This document shows, one piece after another, positions 35,601-45,868 of a DNA stretch of 64,000 nt (position 1 is its first letter; each line of letters begins with the position of its first letter). Position numbers and translations under genes: made by a program. Source of the stretch: Cinclus cinclus (taxonomy: Eukaryota; Chordata; Aves; Passeriformes; Cinclidae); NCBI RefSeq assembly GCF_963662255.1, contig NC_085080.1:999503-1063502 (forward strand), given 5' to 3'. The notes beneath the pieces were generated by a model. It worked only from the letters and a program-made list of their open reading frames with translations, was not told the origin of the DNA and made no database searches.

Positions 35601-38600
35601 CTGGGTACACCTGGGTATGTCCCGGGATACACCTGGGTACACCTGGGTACACCTGGGTATGTCCTGGGATACACCTGGGTACACCTGGGTACAGCTGAGC
35701 ACACCTGGAACCCTCCCCAGTCCCTCCCAGTCACTGCCAGTTTATCCCAGTCCCTCCCATTCCAATCCCAATTTATCCCACTCCATTCCCTGTGCTCCCA
35801 GTCCCTCCCAGTCCCTCCCAGTCCCTCCCAGTCCACCCCAGTCCACCCCAGTCCCATTCCAGATCATCCCATTATCCCATCCCATCCCATCCCATCCCAT
35901 CCCATCCCATCCCATCCCAATTCCCTCCCAGTCCCTCCCAGTTCTCCCAGTTTCCATACCGGGCGTTCTTGGTCGCGTCCGGCCGCAGCACCTTGACCGC
36001 CACCAGAAGGGGGCGCCCTACGTCTGTGGGGGCGGGGCTTGAACCGAGGGGCGTGGCCAAGTCCAAGGTGTGAGGGGCGATGACCTCACACAGCAGCACC
36101 TGGAGGGGGAGCCAAGGGGAAAGGGGCGTGGCCAAACTTTGAGGGTGTGGCCAATTAAATGTGGTGATTATTTTTTAAAATGAGGATGGGGCTAAAGCAC
36201 TGGGGGTGTGGCCTCAATGTGGGTGGAGTCAAACTCATGGGGGGTGTTTGATAAGGGGCGTGGCTACTTCAATTGGGGGGGGTTTAAACCACAATGGGTG
36301 TGGCCTCAAGAAGGGGTGGGGCTAACACTTTTGGGGGTGTGCCAAGTAATTTAGGGCGTGGTTTAAAAAAATCCCATTTATGGGTGTGGTTGAAGGCTTC
36401 AGGGGTGGGGTTAAGACATGGTGGGTGTGGCCTCCATGTGGGGCATGGCTAATTTCCCATTTATGGGCGGTGCTTACCTGTTGTGGTTGTGGGCTCAATG
36501 AGGGGCGTGGTGAAACAATTTTGGGGTGTGGCGTGGTTTAAAGTGGGTGTGGCTTACCTCTCCAAACTGCCCCTCCCCCAGCTTCTCCCGGAAGCGCAGG
36601 AGGTGCCGTGGGAAGGAGGGGAGGGCGTGGCTGTGGGCGGGGCTGTGGGCGGGGCCAGCCAGGGCGTATCCAGAGCCTCCTGTGACATCAGCCTCGGCGT
36701 AGGCCCCTGCCCCCCCCTCGGGCTCACCTGTGCAGGTGGGAGTGGCACAGGTGAGGTGGTTGCGGGCATGGCTAAAGTGGGCGTGGCCCGACCCCACCCT
36801 TACCGTCGGTGTTGATTGGCTTGCCGCCGTCGGGCGTGGTCCGGGCGAGGCCTCCCATTGGCCGGGCGTAGGTGGCCAGGAGCAGCCGATAGGCTGGGTT
36901 AGCTGGGGAGGGCGTGGTCAGAGTGGGTGAGGTTATAAAGGGGCGTGGCCAGGAGGTGACACCCCCCTTTCCCCCACTCCGTCCCCTTTCCCATTCCCAA
37001 GATATTTTTGGGGGCCATTTCCAGCTTTTTCCTCACTCCCAGAGCAATTTTCTGGGGAGGTTCCAGACCAAAATAAATTAGGAAAAAATTCCTTCCTCCC
37101 CTCCTTTTTTCTCTCCCTTTCCCTCCTTTCCCCCCTGTTTCCCCCCCTTTTTTTCTGTTTCTTGTTCCCTTTTCCCCTCCCTTTTCCTTTTACCCTTTTC
37201 CCTTTTTCCCCATTTCCTCCCCTTTCACCCCCTTTTTTCCCTATTTTTTCCCTTTTTCCCCCTTTTTTTCTGTTTCTTTTCCCCCTTTCCCCTTTTCCCT
37301 CTGTTTTCACCCGTTTTTCTCCCTTTCTTTTTCCCTTTCCCCCCCTTTTTTCTCTGTTTCCTTTTCCCTTTTCCTCTCCCTTTTTTCCCTTTTTCCCCTT
37401 TTTTTCCCGTTTTCCCCCCCATTTTTCCCTCCCATTCTCTCACCAGCCCCGGGGGGCAGCGCGGGGGGTCGGGGCCGTGCCCGGGTGGGTTCCTGGTACT
37501 CCCCGGTTCCGGTTCCGGTCCCGGTCCCGGTTCCGGTCGGGATCCGCTCGTAGCGGGGCAGCCCCCGTGCCCCTCCCCCCGCCGTGGCGTTGTTGATGAC
37601 CACGGTGTCCCCCGAGAGCTGAACCCGCAGCGCCGCCTCTGGCCCGCGGCCTGGGGCCTGCCGGGACACCAGTTTGAACCGGTTAGAACCGGTTAGAACC
37701 TGTTAGATCCAGTTAGAACACAGTTAGAACTCATTAGAACCTGTTAGAACTGGATAGAACTTGGTTAGAACACGCTAGAACCAAATAGAACCCGTTAGAA
37801 CCAGTTAGAACCCATTAGAACCTGTTAGAACTGGTTAGGACTGGTTAGAACCGGTTCGAGTACATTAGAACACATTAGAACCCATTAGAATTTGTTAGAA
37901 CCTCTTAGAACCCGTTAGAACCCACTAGAACCACTTAGAACCTGTTGGAACTGGTTAGAACCCTTTAGAACCCTTTAGAACCCTTTAGAACCCGTTAGAA
38001 CCAGTTAGAACTGGTTAGAACCAGTTAGAACCGTTCCAGTTCCCTCCCAGTCCCCTCCCAATCCATCCCAGTTCCCTCCCAGTCCCTCCCAGTCCCTCCC
38101 AGTGACCTTGCCCAGTGCCCCGGAGCAGAGGCGGTGCCTCAGGGTGAGGATGAGGATGGCCACCAGGAGGAGGATGATGGCTCCCAGGCAGCCCAGCAGC
38201 GCCGGCGACTGCCCAGACTCGGCTTTGGCCACCGGTGGGACCAGTTTGGGCTCCCCAGGGACTACTGGGAGGGAGGGTAAGGTCATGGCCACGCCCACCT
38301 CAGATAAACTACGCCCATTTAATCCACACCCTAATTAAGCCCCCTTCATTTGCATCTCCATTAAGCCCCTCCCAGTTCCCCACCAGTTAAGCCTTGCCCA
38401 TTAAAGCCCTGCCCACTATTCCCAACCCATTAAAGCCCCTCCCAGTCAAGCTCCTCCCACTCAAACTCTTCCCAGTTCAGCCCCGCCTACCCGTGGAGGT
38501 GACGTTGATAGCCCCACCCCCGTCACGAGCGCTTTCCAAGATGGCGGCGGAGGGGTCTGGGGTCGGGGGCCACCCGCTGGCACCCACAGGGTCGTCCAGC

Positions 38601-41600
38601 ACCTCTGGGGACATTGATGATGTCATCAATGGTCAGTGACATCACAGAGAATTGGTGATGTCATGGACAGTCAAAGACGTCATGGACAATCAACAGTGTT
38701 ATCGCTAAATCAGTGACGTCATCGATTGACAACAACCTCATCGGTCAAGCAATGATGTCATCAACCTGCTGTTGACCCCATGACCCAACCATTGACCCAA
38801 TCAATGACCACAACACCCAACCATTGACCCCAACACCCAACAAATTACCCCAACAATCAATGAATGACTTCAACACCCAACCATCGACCCCATGACCCAA
38901 TGAATGACGTCAACACCCAACCATTGACTGCAACACCCAACCGTTGACCTGAACACCCAACTGTTGCCCCCATGACCCAATCAATGACCACAACACCCAA
39001 CCATTGACCCCAACACCCAACCTGAGATGAAGGAGACCTCACTGAAGAGCATCCACTCGGCGCCAAAGAAGAAGCGGCACTGGATGAATCGTGCGTTGCG
39101 CCCGCCCAAGGGGACGGTGACCGAGCGGGCGCTGGGGTCCTTGATGGCCCCCGCCAGGCTATGGGTGGCCACCGTCGGCTCCCAGGCCGTGGCCAAGCTC
39201 TTCTTGAAGCGACACTCGACTGCCCGGAAGATTCCGACCCCGCGCGTGTGGAGGTTATTACAGTGGACCTGGGTGGGGGGCAACACATCCCATGATGCTC
39301 TGGGGCAGAGTGACCAATCCCAGACCCCAAACTCTGGTGGTCACTCATCCTTCCATCCATGGCTGACCAATCCCACAATCCCATCATTCCCTGGGGTACC
39401 TGCATGGCATGGAAGGCCCGGAGCTCCTGGAACTCAAACTCCAGCTCCACGTGTGGGTGTGGCCCGGAGGGGCGTGGCCACCCCACATAGTCGTAGCCCG
39501 GCCACAGGCGGCGCTCGCGGGTCTTCAGGAAGTCATCGAGGCCCAGGACCCCATCCGAGAGCTGGCCCAGCCCCCCGAAGTGCAACCTGGGCAGGTGGGA
39601 CGCACCTGGGTATGGGGATTGTCCTGTCCCACCCACCTTAGGACCTCCCAGTTACACCTGAGGACCTTCCAGTGGCACCTGGGACAGTTTGGGGACACCT
39701 AAGGATGGTTTGGGGACACCTGGGAAAGTCTGGGGACACCTGGGAAGCTCTTGGGCCAATTTGGTGATGCTTGGTGGAGGAAATTGGTCGGGAGGAATTT
39801 GGGAATTCTTGTGACAACCAGGACAGGTGGCCCTTGGGGACACCTGGGGACACCTGGGGAGGGTAGGGGACACCAGGGGACACCTGGGACTCACGGGCCA
39901 GCGCTGAAGCCATCGTAGGTGGAGTCGTTGAGGACGATGGGAACGGGGTCCAGGGCCATGACGTGTCCCCGCGGGGCCGTGTAGGACAAGAGCCCAGCTG
40001 GGGACAGGGACACGTGACCACGGGGTCACCGCGGGATCACCGCAGGGTCACCATGGGGTCACCGTGGGGTCACCATGGGGTCATCAAGGGTTAATGAGGG
40101 GCCACCATGGATGATATCATCAACCAACCGTTGACCCCAACACCCAACCATTGACCCCAACATCCAACCATTTACCTCATGATGGAACCATTGACCCCAA
40201 CACCTCAACACCCAAACATTGACCCCCAACTCCCAACCACTGACCCCATGACCCAACCATTGACCCCATGACCCAACTGTTGACCCCACACTAACAAGAT
40301 CCAAAACCACCACCAAAAGGTTTGGGTGAACGACGTGGCCGCCACCCCTTTGGGGCCATCAGGGACATCCACAGCACGGCTGCACCCGGGAGTGACGGGG
40401 TGGGACAGAGTTGACAGGGAGGTGACAGGGAGGTGACAGGGAGGTGACAGGGAGGTGACACTCACCCTCCCAGGGGCAGCCGTAGAGTTCGAGGCGCAGG
40501 CATACGCTCATGGCGCGCGGCGCCCGCGGGTACACCCGGAGGGCCCGGGCCACCGGCGCCGGCGCCAGGTCCTTCAAAACCACACCCTCGGGGTCTTCGT
40601 TGCCACCAATCACCTGCGGCAATCGGCACAGGACTGAGGTCACCAAGGCGTCACCGAAGGTGTACCCGAGGTCCGCGATCACCTCAGATCCACAATGATC
40701 CCAAATGTCCCCAAAGTCCCAGGTCACCCCTTTCACCCCACATCTCGGATGGCCCCAAGGTTCTCCATCACCTCAATGTCCCCAAATGTCCCCAAATTCC
40801 CCGGTGTCCCCTCAATCTTCCAATTCCCCAAACGTCCCCACAATGTCCCCCAATCCCCCAATGTCCCCCAATCCCTCAATGTCCCCAAATCCCCTGGACG
40901 CCCCCAACACCCTCAATGTCCCCAACCCCCCCCCCCACGATGTCCCCAACGTCCCCAAGGTCACCTCGGTGCCCCAGCGGTCCCTCCAGCGCAGCCAGCG
41001 GCGCCGGTCGCGGCTGTAGCGCAGCCGGTACTGGTGGGCGAACTCTCGGCCGTGTCCCCCCGCGTGACGTCCCTGTGTCCCCACCAGTGTCACCACATGA
41101 AGCCGGCCCAGATCCACCTCCAGGAATTCCTGCTCGGCCGGGAACACCGGCCCCGCCGGACACCAGGCGCCGTCACCGTCGCTGCGGCCCAGCCTGGGGA
41201 CGTTTGGGGACAGTTGGAGACATTCGGGGATACCAGACTCTAATACTGGTCCAAACTGGTCTGAACTGGTTTATACCAGTCTGTACTGTTCTTTTTCTGG
41301 TTTACACGGGTCTGTACTGTTCTATGCTGGTCAGTACTGGTTTATACTGGTGTGTACTGGTTTATACTGTTTTGTACTGGTCTGAAGATGTTTATACTGG
41401 TCTGAACTGGTTGATACTGTTTTGTACTGGTTTACACTGGTCTATACTGGTCTGAACCGGTCTATACTGGTCCATACTGGTTTATACTTGTTTACACTGA
41501 TTTATAGTCATCTATACTGGTCCAAACTGGTTTACACTGGTTTATACTGGTCTATACTGGTCCAAACTGGTTTGTCCTGGTGCGTACCGGCCGTGGCGGG

Positions 41601-43028
41601 CGGCGGTGGAGTCAGACCAAGCGCTGGAGGCCGAGAGGCGAAAATCGGGGATGGTCCCATCCTGCATTCCCAGAGCGAAGCGACAGCGGCCTGGGGACAG
41701 CGGGGGGACATCGGGGACATTGGGGGGACATCGGGGACATCGGGGACATTGGGGACATCGGGGACATTGGGGGGACATCGGGGACATTGGGGGGACATTG
41801 GGGGGACATCGGGGACATTGGGGACATCGGGGACATCGGGGACATTGGGGACATCGGGGACATTGGGGAGATATTGGGGGACATTGGGGGGACATCGGGG
41901 ACATTGGGGGGACATTGGGGGGACATTGAGGACATCGGGGACATCGGGGACATTGGGGGGACATTGGGGACATCGGGGACATTGGGGGGACATCGGGGAC
42001 ATTGGGGAGACATTGGGGACATTGGGGACATTGGAGACATGGGGGACATCGGGGACATTGGGGGGACATCGGGGACATTGGGGAGACATTGGGGACATTG
42101 GGGACATCGGGGACATTGGGGGGACATCGGGGACATTGGGGGGACATTGAGGACATCGGGGACATTGGGGGGACATTGGGGACATTGGGGGGACATTGGG
42201 GGGACATTGGGGGGACATTGGGGGGACATTGAGGACATCGGGGACATCGGGGACATTGGGGGGACATTGGGGGGACATCGGGGACATTGGGGACAGCGGG
42301 GGGACATCGGGGACATTGGGGGGACATCGGGGACATTGGGGGGACATCGGGGACATCGGGGACATTGGGGACATCGGGGACATTGGGAACATTGGGGACA
42401 TTGGGGGGACATCGGGGACATTGGGGACATCGGGGACATTGGGGGGACATTGGGGACATTGGGGGGACATCGGGGACATCGGGGACATTGGGGACATCGG
42501 GGACATTGGGGGGACATTGGGGGGACATTGGGGGGACATTGAGGACATCGGGGACATCGGGGACATTGGGGGGACATTGGGGGGACATCGGGGACATTGG
42601 GGACAGCGGGGGGACATCGGGGACATTGGGGGGACATCGGGGACATTGGGGGGACATTGGGGACATTGGGGACATTGGGGACATTGGGGGGACATCGGGG
42701 ACATTGGGGACATTGGGGGATATTTGGGGGGATTTGGGGACATTTGGAGATATTTTGGAGGACATTTGGGGACGTTTGGGGTCATTTTTGGGATTTGGGG
42801 ACATTTGGGACATTTGGGATTTGGGGACATTTGGGGACATTTGGGACTTTGGGGGACATTGGGGACATTTGGGGTCATTTTTGGGATTTGGGGATATTTG
42901 GGGACGTTTGGGACACGTCTCTCACCCAGGTCCAGCTGTGTCCCCTCCTCTGTCCCCTCTGTCCCCCGCGGGGTCCCCTCGGCCACCCCGGCCAGCAGCA
43001 GGAGGGGGAGGGGGAGCGGCAGCGCCAT
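29544..43028 (-). CDS. DDR1: DDR1, discoidin-domain collagen receptor tyrosine kinase
   Basis: DDR1 is a plasma-membrane receptor kinase activated by collagen. Seventeen coding exons: 43028-42926, 41690-41588, 41193-40965, 40613-40466, 39997-39895, 39586-39400, 39268-39022, 38604-38491, 38264-38107, 37657-37444, 36902-36804, 36727-36558, 36099-35960, 35127-34960, 32609-32375, 30580-30431, 29690-29544. All phases close, giving 904 aa (human isoforms about 876-919). In order: signal peptide ([16 protein letters not shown]), discoidin domain ([14 protein letters not shown] to LRLELYGC), discoidin-like domain ([26 protein letters not shown]), membrane segment about 433-453, juxtamembrane NPAY motif, and kinase from about 612 with [12 protein letters not shown] lysine, [11 protein letters not shown] and activation-loop DYYR. 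The kinase insert seen in human is absent. The C-terminal tail is divergent and lies in a minisatellite. Confidence 0.96.
29700..30428. repeat. TCCCAGTCC/TCCCAATCC minisatellite in the last DDR1 intron
   Basis: CCCAGTCCCTCCCAGTCCAT-type 10-bp units, with a direct repeat of about 110 bp near 29965-30060. Same family as in EHMT2 and SH3BP5L introns. Confidence 0.93.
30690..30755 (-). pseudogene. Degenerate copy of the 5' end of DDR1 exon 30431-30580
   Basis: Minus-strand reading [17 protein letters not shown] resembles the real [17 protein letters not shown], 169 bp from it. It keeps an AG before the GTF codon, but the rest of the exon is missing and several residues have changed. Confidence 0.85.
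30984..31030 (-). pseudogene. Degenerate copy of the 3' end of DDR1 exon 32375-32609
   Basis: Encodes [12 protein letters not shown] followed by a GTGAGC donor; the true exon ends [11 protein letters not shown] then GTGAGA. With the copy at 30690-30755 it looks like a duplicated exon-intron-exon junction unit. Confidence 0.85.
31235..32360. repeat. CCCCATTTTTC polypyrimidine repeat in DDR1
   Basis: About 1.1 kb of 9-12 bp units CCCCCATTTTC/CCCCATTTTTT, almost purely C, T and scattered A on the plus strand, between the two kinase exons. The Gly/Lys/Met-rich frames across it are artefacts. Confidence 0.95.
33251..33332 (-). pseudogene. Truncated copy of a DDR1 kinase exon start (copy 1)
   Basis: Matches the first about 80 bases of exon 32375-32609 ([21 protein letters not shown]) including its acceptor (CATCCCAG). 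One base is missing near GACGCGATCTGG, and no donor follows. Confidence 0.88.
34138..34213 (-). pseudogene. Truncated copy of a DDR1 kinase exon start (copy 2)
   Basis: Matches the same about 75 bases with acceptor (CACCCCAG) and no donor, 885 bp from copy 1. It lies upstream of the true exon in transcription order. Confidence 0.88.
34520..34960. repeat. About 150-bp tandem repeat with GGGCGTGGC boxes
   Basis: Three related units, each with GGGTGTGTCCTGATTGATAG, a GTGGGCGTGGCTTCTCTTAA run and AAAGGGACAGGA. It lies in the DDR1 intron next to exon 34960-35127. Confidence 0.82.
35155..35705. repeat. 42-bp minisatellite GGGTACACCTGGGTATGTCC
   Basis: About 12 near-identical units of roughly 42 bp (ACACCTGGGTACACCTGGGT plus ATGTCC(C/T)GGGAT). 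It starts right at the 5' edge of DDR1 exon 34960-35127. Frames are open on both strands because the unit is a multiple of three. Confidence 0.95.
35705..35958. repeat. CCCAGTCCCTCCCAGTCCA and CCCAT repeats
   Basis: CCCAGTCCCT units, then a perfect (CCCAT)n run at about 35875-35918, in the DDR1 intron before exon 35960-36099. Confidence 0.9.
36100..36557. other. DDR1 intron with dispersed GTGTGG/GGCGTGG words
   Basis: Loose GGGTGTGGCC, GGGCGTGGCT and GGGGTGGGGCTAA words about every 30 bp. No coding content. Confidence 0.7.
36935..37443. repeat. CCCTTTTTCCC polypyrimidine tract in DDR1 intron
   Basis: 37085-37440 is almost pure C/T (CCCTTTTCCCTTTTTTCCC) with occasional TTTCTGTTTC. It serves as a very long pyrimidine tract 5' of the following AG region on the plus strand, but the gene reads the other strand, where it is G/A-rich. 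Confidence 0.85.
37672..38035. repeat. 10-bp GTTAGAACC(N) array with Grainyhead-type sites
   Basis: About 36 units of GGTTAGAACC/CATTAGAACC between DDR1 exons 37444-37657 and 38107-38264. Perfect AACCGGTT occurs at 37677, 37687 and 37849, and many AACCNGTT variants. Confidence 0.93.
38640..39020. repeat. CATTGACCCCAACACCCAAC repeat
   Basis: Twenty- to 29-bp units in the DDR1 intron upstream (plus-strand side) of exon 39022-39268. The same family recurs at 40100-40290 in another DDR1 intron. Confidence 0.9.
40020..40462. repeat. DDR1 intron repeats (GGGGTCACCGTGGG, CATTGACCCC, GGGAGGTGACA)
   Basis: Three small tandem families follow each other, the last being exact 12-bp GGGAGGTGACAG units adjacent to the donor of exon 40466-40613. 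Confidence 0.85.
41225..41585. repeat. CTGGTTTATACTGGTCTGTA repeat
   Basis: Ten- and eleven-bp units of TATACTGGTC/TGTACTGGTT between DDR1 exons 40965-41193 and 41588-41690. Confidence 0.9.
41697..42925. repeat. GGGGACATTGGGGACATC G-quadruplex-type array
   Basis: About 1 kb of 12- and 15-bp units GGGGACAT(T/C)GGG(GG), passing at 42715 into GGGGACATTTGGG units. It lies in the first coding intron of DDR1, right after the signal-peptide exon. Repeated runs of four to six G separated by five-base loops. Confidence 0.95.
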
Positions 43029-43034
43029 GGGGAT

Positions 43035-43390
43035 CAACTGGGAGCACTGGGAATGAACTGGGAATGAACTGGGATGAACTAGGATTAATTGGGAGGCACT
43101 GGGAATTAACTGGGAGTGAACTGAGATGAACTGGGAGCACTGGGAGGGAACTGGGAGTGAACTGGGATGAACTGGGAGTGAACTTGAAGCACTGGGAATT
43201 AATTGGGATGAATTGGGAGGGACTGGGATGAACTGGAGGGACTGGGAATGAACTGGGAGTGAACTGGGATGAACTAGGAGGGACTGGGAGCACTGGGAGG
43301 GAACTGGGAGGGAAGTGGAAATGAACTGGGATGAACTAGGAATGACCTGGGATGAACTGGGATGAACTGGGATGAACTGGGATGAACTGG
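43035..43390. repeat. GGGATGAACTGGGAGTGAACT repeat upstream of the DDR1 start codon
   Basis: ACTGGGA(A/G)(T/G)GAACTGGGATGA units of 10-11 bp directly 5' of the DDR1 ATG; therefore 5' UTR, intron or promoter. I could not place the transcription start. Confidence 0.85.
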
Positions 43391-45600
43391 GAATCCCCAA
43401 AATTCCCCAAAAATTCCTTCAACTCCCCCCAAATGCCCAAATCCCCCCAAAATCCCCCAACCACCCCCCAGATTTCCTAAAATCCCCCCAAAATTCCCCA
43501 AAATTCTCAAAATTCCCCCAAACTCCCCCAAAACCCATCAACTCCCCCAAAATTCCCCCAAAATCTCCCCCAAAATTCTCCTCAAACCCCTCAAAATTCT
43601 CCCCAAATCCCCAAAAATTCCCCCCAAAAATCCCCCAAAATCCCCCCAAATTCCCCCCCAAATTCCCTCAACTCCCCGCAAATTTCCCCCAAATTCCCAA
43701 AAATCTCCCAAATCCCGCAAAATCTCCTTAAGTCCCCCCAAATCTCCCCAAATCTCCCAAAATTCCCCCCAAAATCCCCCCAAATCCCCTCACCTCCCCC
43801 AAAATTCCCCTAAAATTCCCTAAAATTTCCCCCAAATGCCCCTAATTCCCCAAATTCCCCCCAAATTCCCCTGAATTCCCCCCAAATCCCCCAAACTCCC
43901 CCCAAAAATTCCAAAATTCCCCCCAAATTCCCTAAAATTCCCCAATTTCCCCCAAAAATTTCCCCACCGGGCTCCTGGGTTCCTTCTCCTGGTTCCCAAA
44001 TCCCCTCTGGGTCCTCCCAAAATCCCAAAATTCCCGAGACCTTCCCCCTCGGGGGGGGGCTCCAGGGGGGCTCCCGGACTCCGAATTCCCACAGGAATTC
44101 CCAAAAAAAATCCCCAAAATTCCCAAAAAAACCTCCTAAAAACAAGGAGAGGGGAAAACCCCAAAATTCCGCTTTTTTTTTGAGGGGCAGAAACCACAAA
44201 ATTCCATTTTTGGGGGGTTTCTTATGAGTTTTTTTTTTTTTTTTGGAGGCAAAGTCCCACAAAATTCCCTTTTTGCCCCACTTTTTTTTTGCCTTAAAAT
44301 TCCCATTTTTTAGACTCTTTTATTCCCATAATCCACAGTTTTTGAAAATTTTGCCCCCCCAAAATCCCAGTTTTTTGAACCTTTTCCCGAAAATTCCACA
44401 ATTTTGGACCCTTTTCCCAAAAATTCCACAATTTTGGACCCTTTCCCCCAAAATTCCACATTTTGTGGGCCCTTTCCCCCTCAAAATTCCCAATTTTTGG
44501 AACTTTTTATTGCCAGAATCCTCCTTTTTCGGAACCTTTTATTTTCCCCAAAATTCCCATTTTTGAGCCATTTCCCCCATTTTTCCCCCCAAATTCCCAA
44601 TTTTTCTGACTGTTTTTCCCAAAAAATTCCCAATTTTTGTGACTGTTCCCCCCCCCCCCCAAAAAAAAATTACCATTTTTGTGACATTTCCCCCTCACAG
44701 AAAATCCCAATTTTTAGGATTTTTTCCCCAGAAAAACTCGCAAATTTTGTGACTTTTTGCTCCCCAAAATTCCCAATTTTTGGGATTTTTTTTTTTTTCC
44801 CCCCCAAAATTCCCAATTTTTGGGGTCCCCCCTCTCTGGGGCTCCAGACCCTCCCCCCACTGATCCTAAAATTATTTGGGAATCCCTGGAAAGTCACGTG
44901 ACCCCCGCAGCTGCCGCCCCCGCCCCTCCCCCCCCCCCCGCCCAGCTGTTTTTTGGGAGAACAGCTGGGAAGGGGGAGGGGGGAGAGGAGCGAATTCCCG
45001 GCGATTTTTGCGGAAAAAAAAAAAAAAATCCCGATTTTTGGTCGATTTCGTCATAATTTCCTCATTATTAGCGTTCATTTCTTAATTATTAGCGATTATT
45101 CGCTGTTATTTCCCAATTATTAGTGAATATTAGTCATTATTTCCCAATTATTCCCGGTTGTTTCTCAACTATTTGTGATTATAGTTAATTATTTCCCAAT
45201 CATTAATTATTATTTCTAATTATTTCTAATTAGCCATTATTTCCCCATTATTTGTCATAATTTCCCAACGATTCGTGGTTATTTCCCAATTATTAGTCAT
45301 TATTTCCAGTTTTTCACTGTTTTTTCTCAATTATTAATAACTATTTCCCATTATTAGCAGTTTTTCCCAATTATTAGTCATTATTTTTTATTATTAATCA
45401 TTACTTACCGTTATTACCCATTATTTCCCCAATAATTAGCGATTATTACCGCTAATTTTTACATTTTACCTCAAAATTATGAACTATTAATTATTCTCCC
45501 TCAGTCCCTTTTTATTTGGAATTTTTCCCGATTTCTTTCCCAGTTATTTTGGTGAAAATTCTCAAATGTTTGGGCAATTCCCGTCTTTATTCCACATAAC
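43390..45600. other. Intergenic/upstream C/A-rich then AT-rich sequence
   Basis: 43390-43970 has CCCCCAAAATTCC words. 44150-44870 alternates poly-T/poly-C blocks such as AAAATTCCCAATTTTT. 45050-45480 is an AATTATTAGTNATTATTTCCC repeat. GTCACGTGAC at 44893-44902 is a palindromic E-box. No coding gene is seen, but a DDR1 5' exon could hide here. Confidence 0.6.
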
Positions 45601-45868
45601 AATCCCCGCCCCTATTTTTGCATAGCCCCGCCCCCTCATTATAATACTTACGTCGATCATCCGCCATTTTCTCCGCCTCTTCCCGCCAAAACCACGCCCG
45701 CTCCTCGCAGGACTAAATCCCGCCTTCCGCCTCTCTCAACCAATCCGCGATGGCCTTAAGGGAGTGGCATCCAATCGGCGTTGTCGCTGGGGGAAATACA
45801 GCCAATCAGCGGCCTTGCTGAGTGGAGGGCGTGGCGTCGCTGCCGTGAGGGGGAGGAGGCGGCCGCCA
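45600..45868. promoter_or_regulatory. CpG-rich promoter of the KRAB-like zinc-finger gene
   Basis: Contains an inverted CCAAT box (GATTGG) and CCAAT copies (near 45739, 45771, 45802), GGCGTGGC, and a GCGGCCGCCATGTTAG start context whose reverse strand (ACATGGCGGC) fits a YY1 element over the ATG. Confidence 0.55.
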
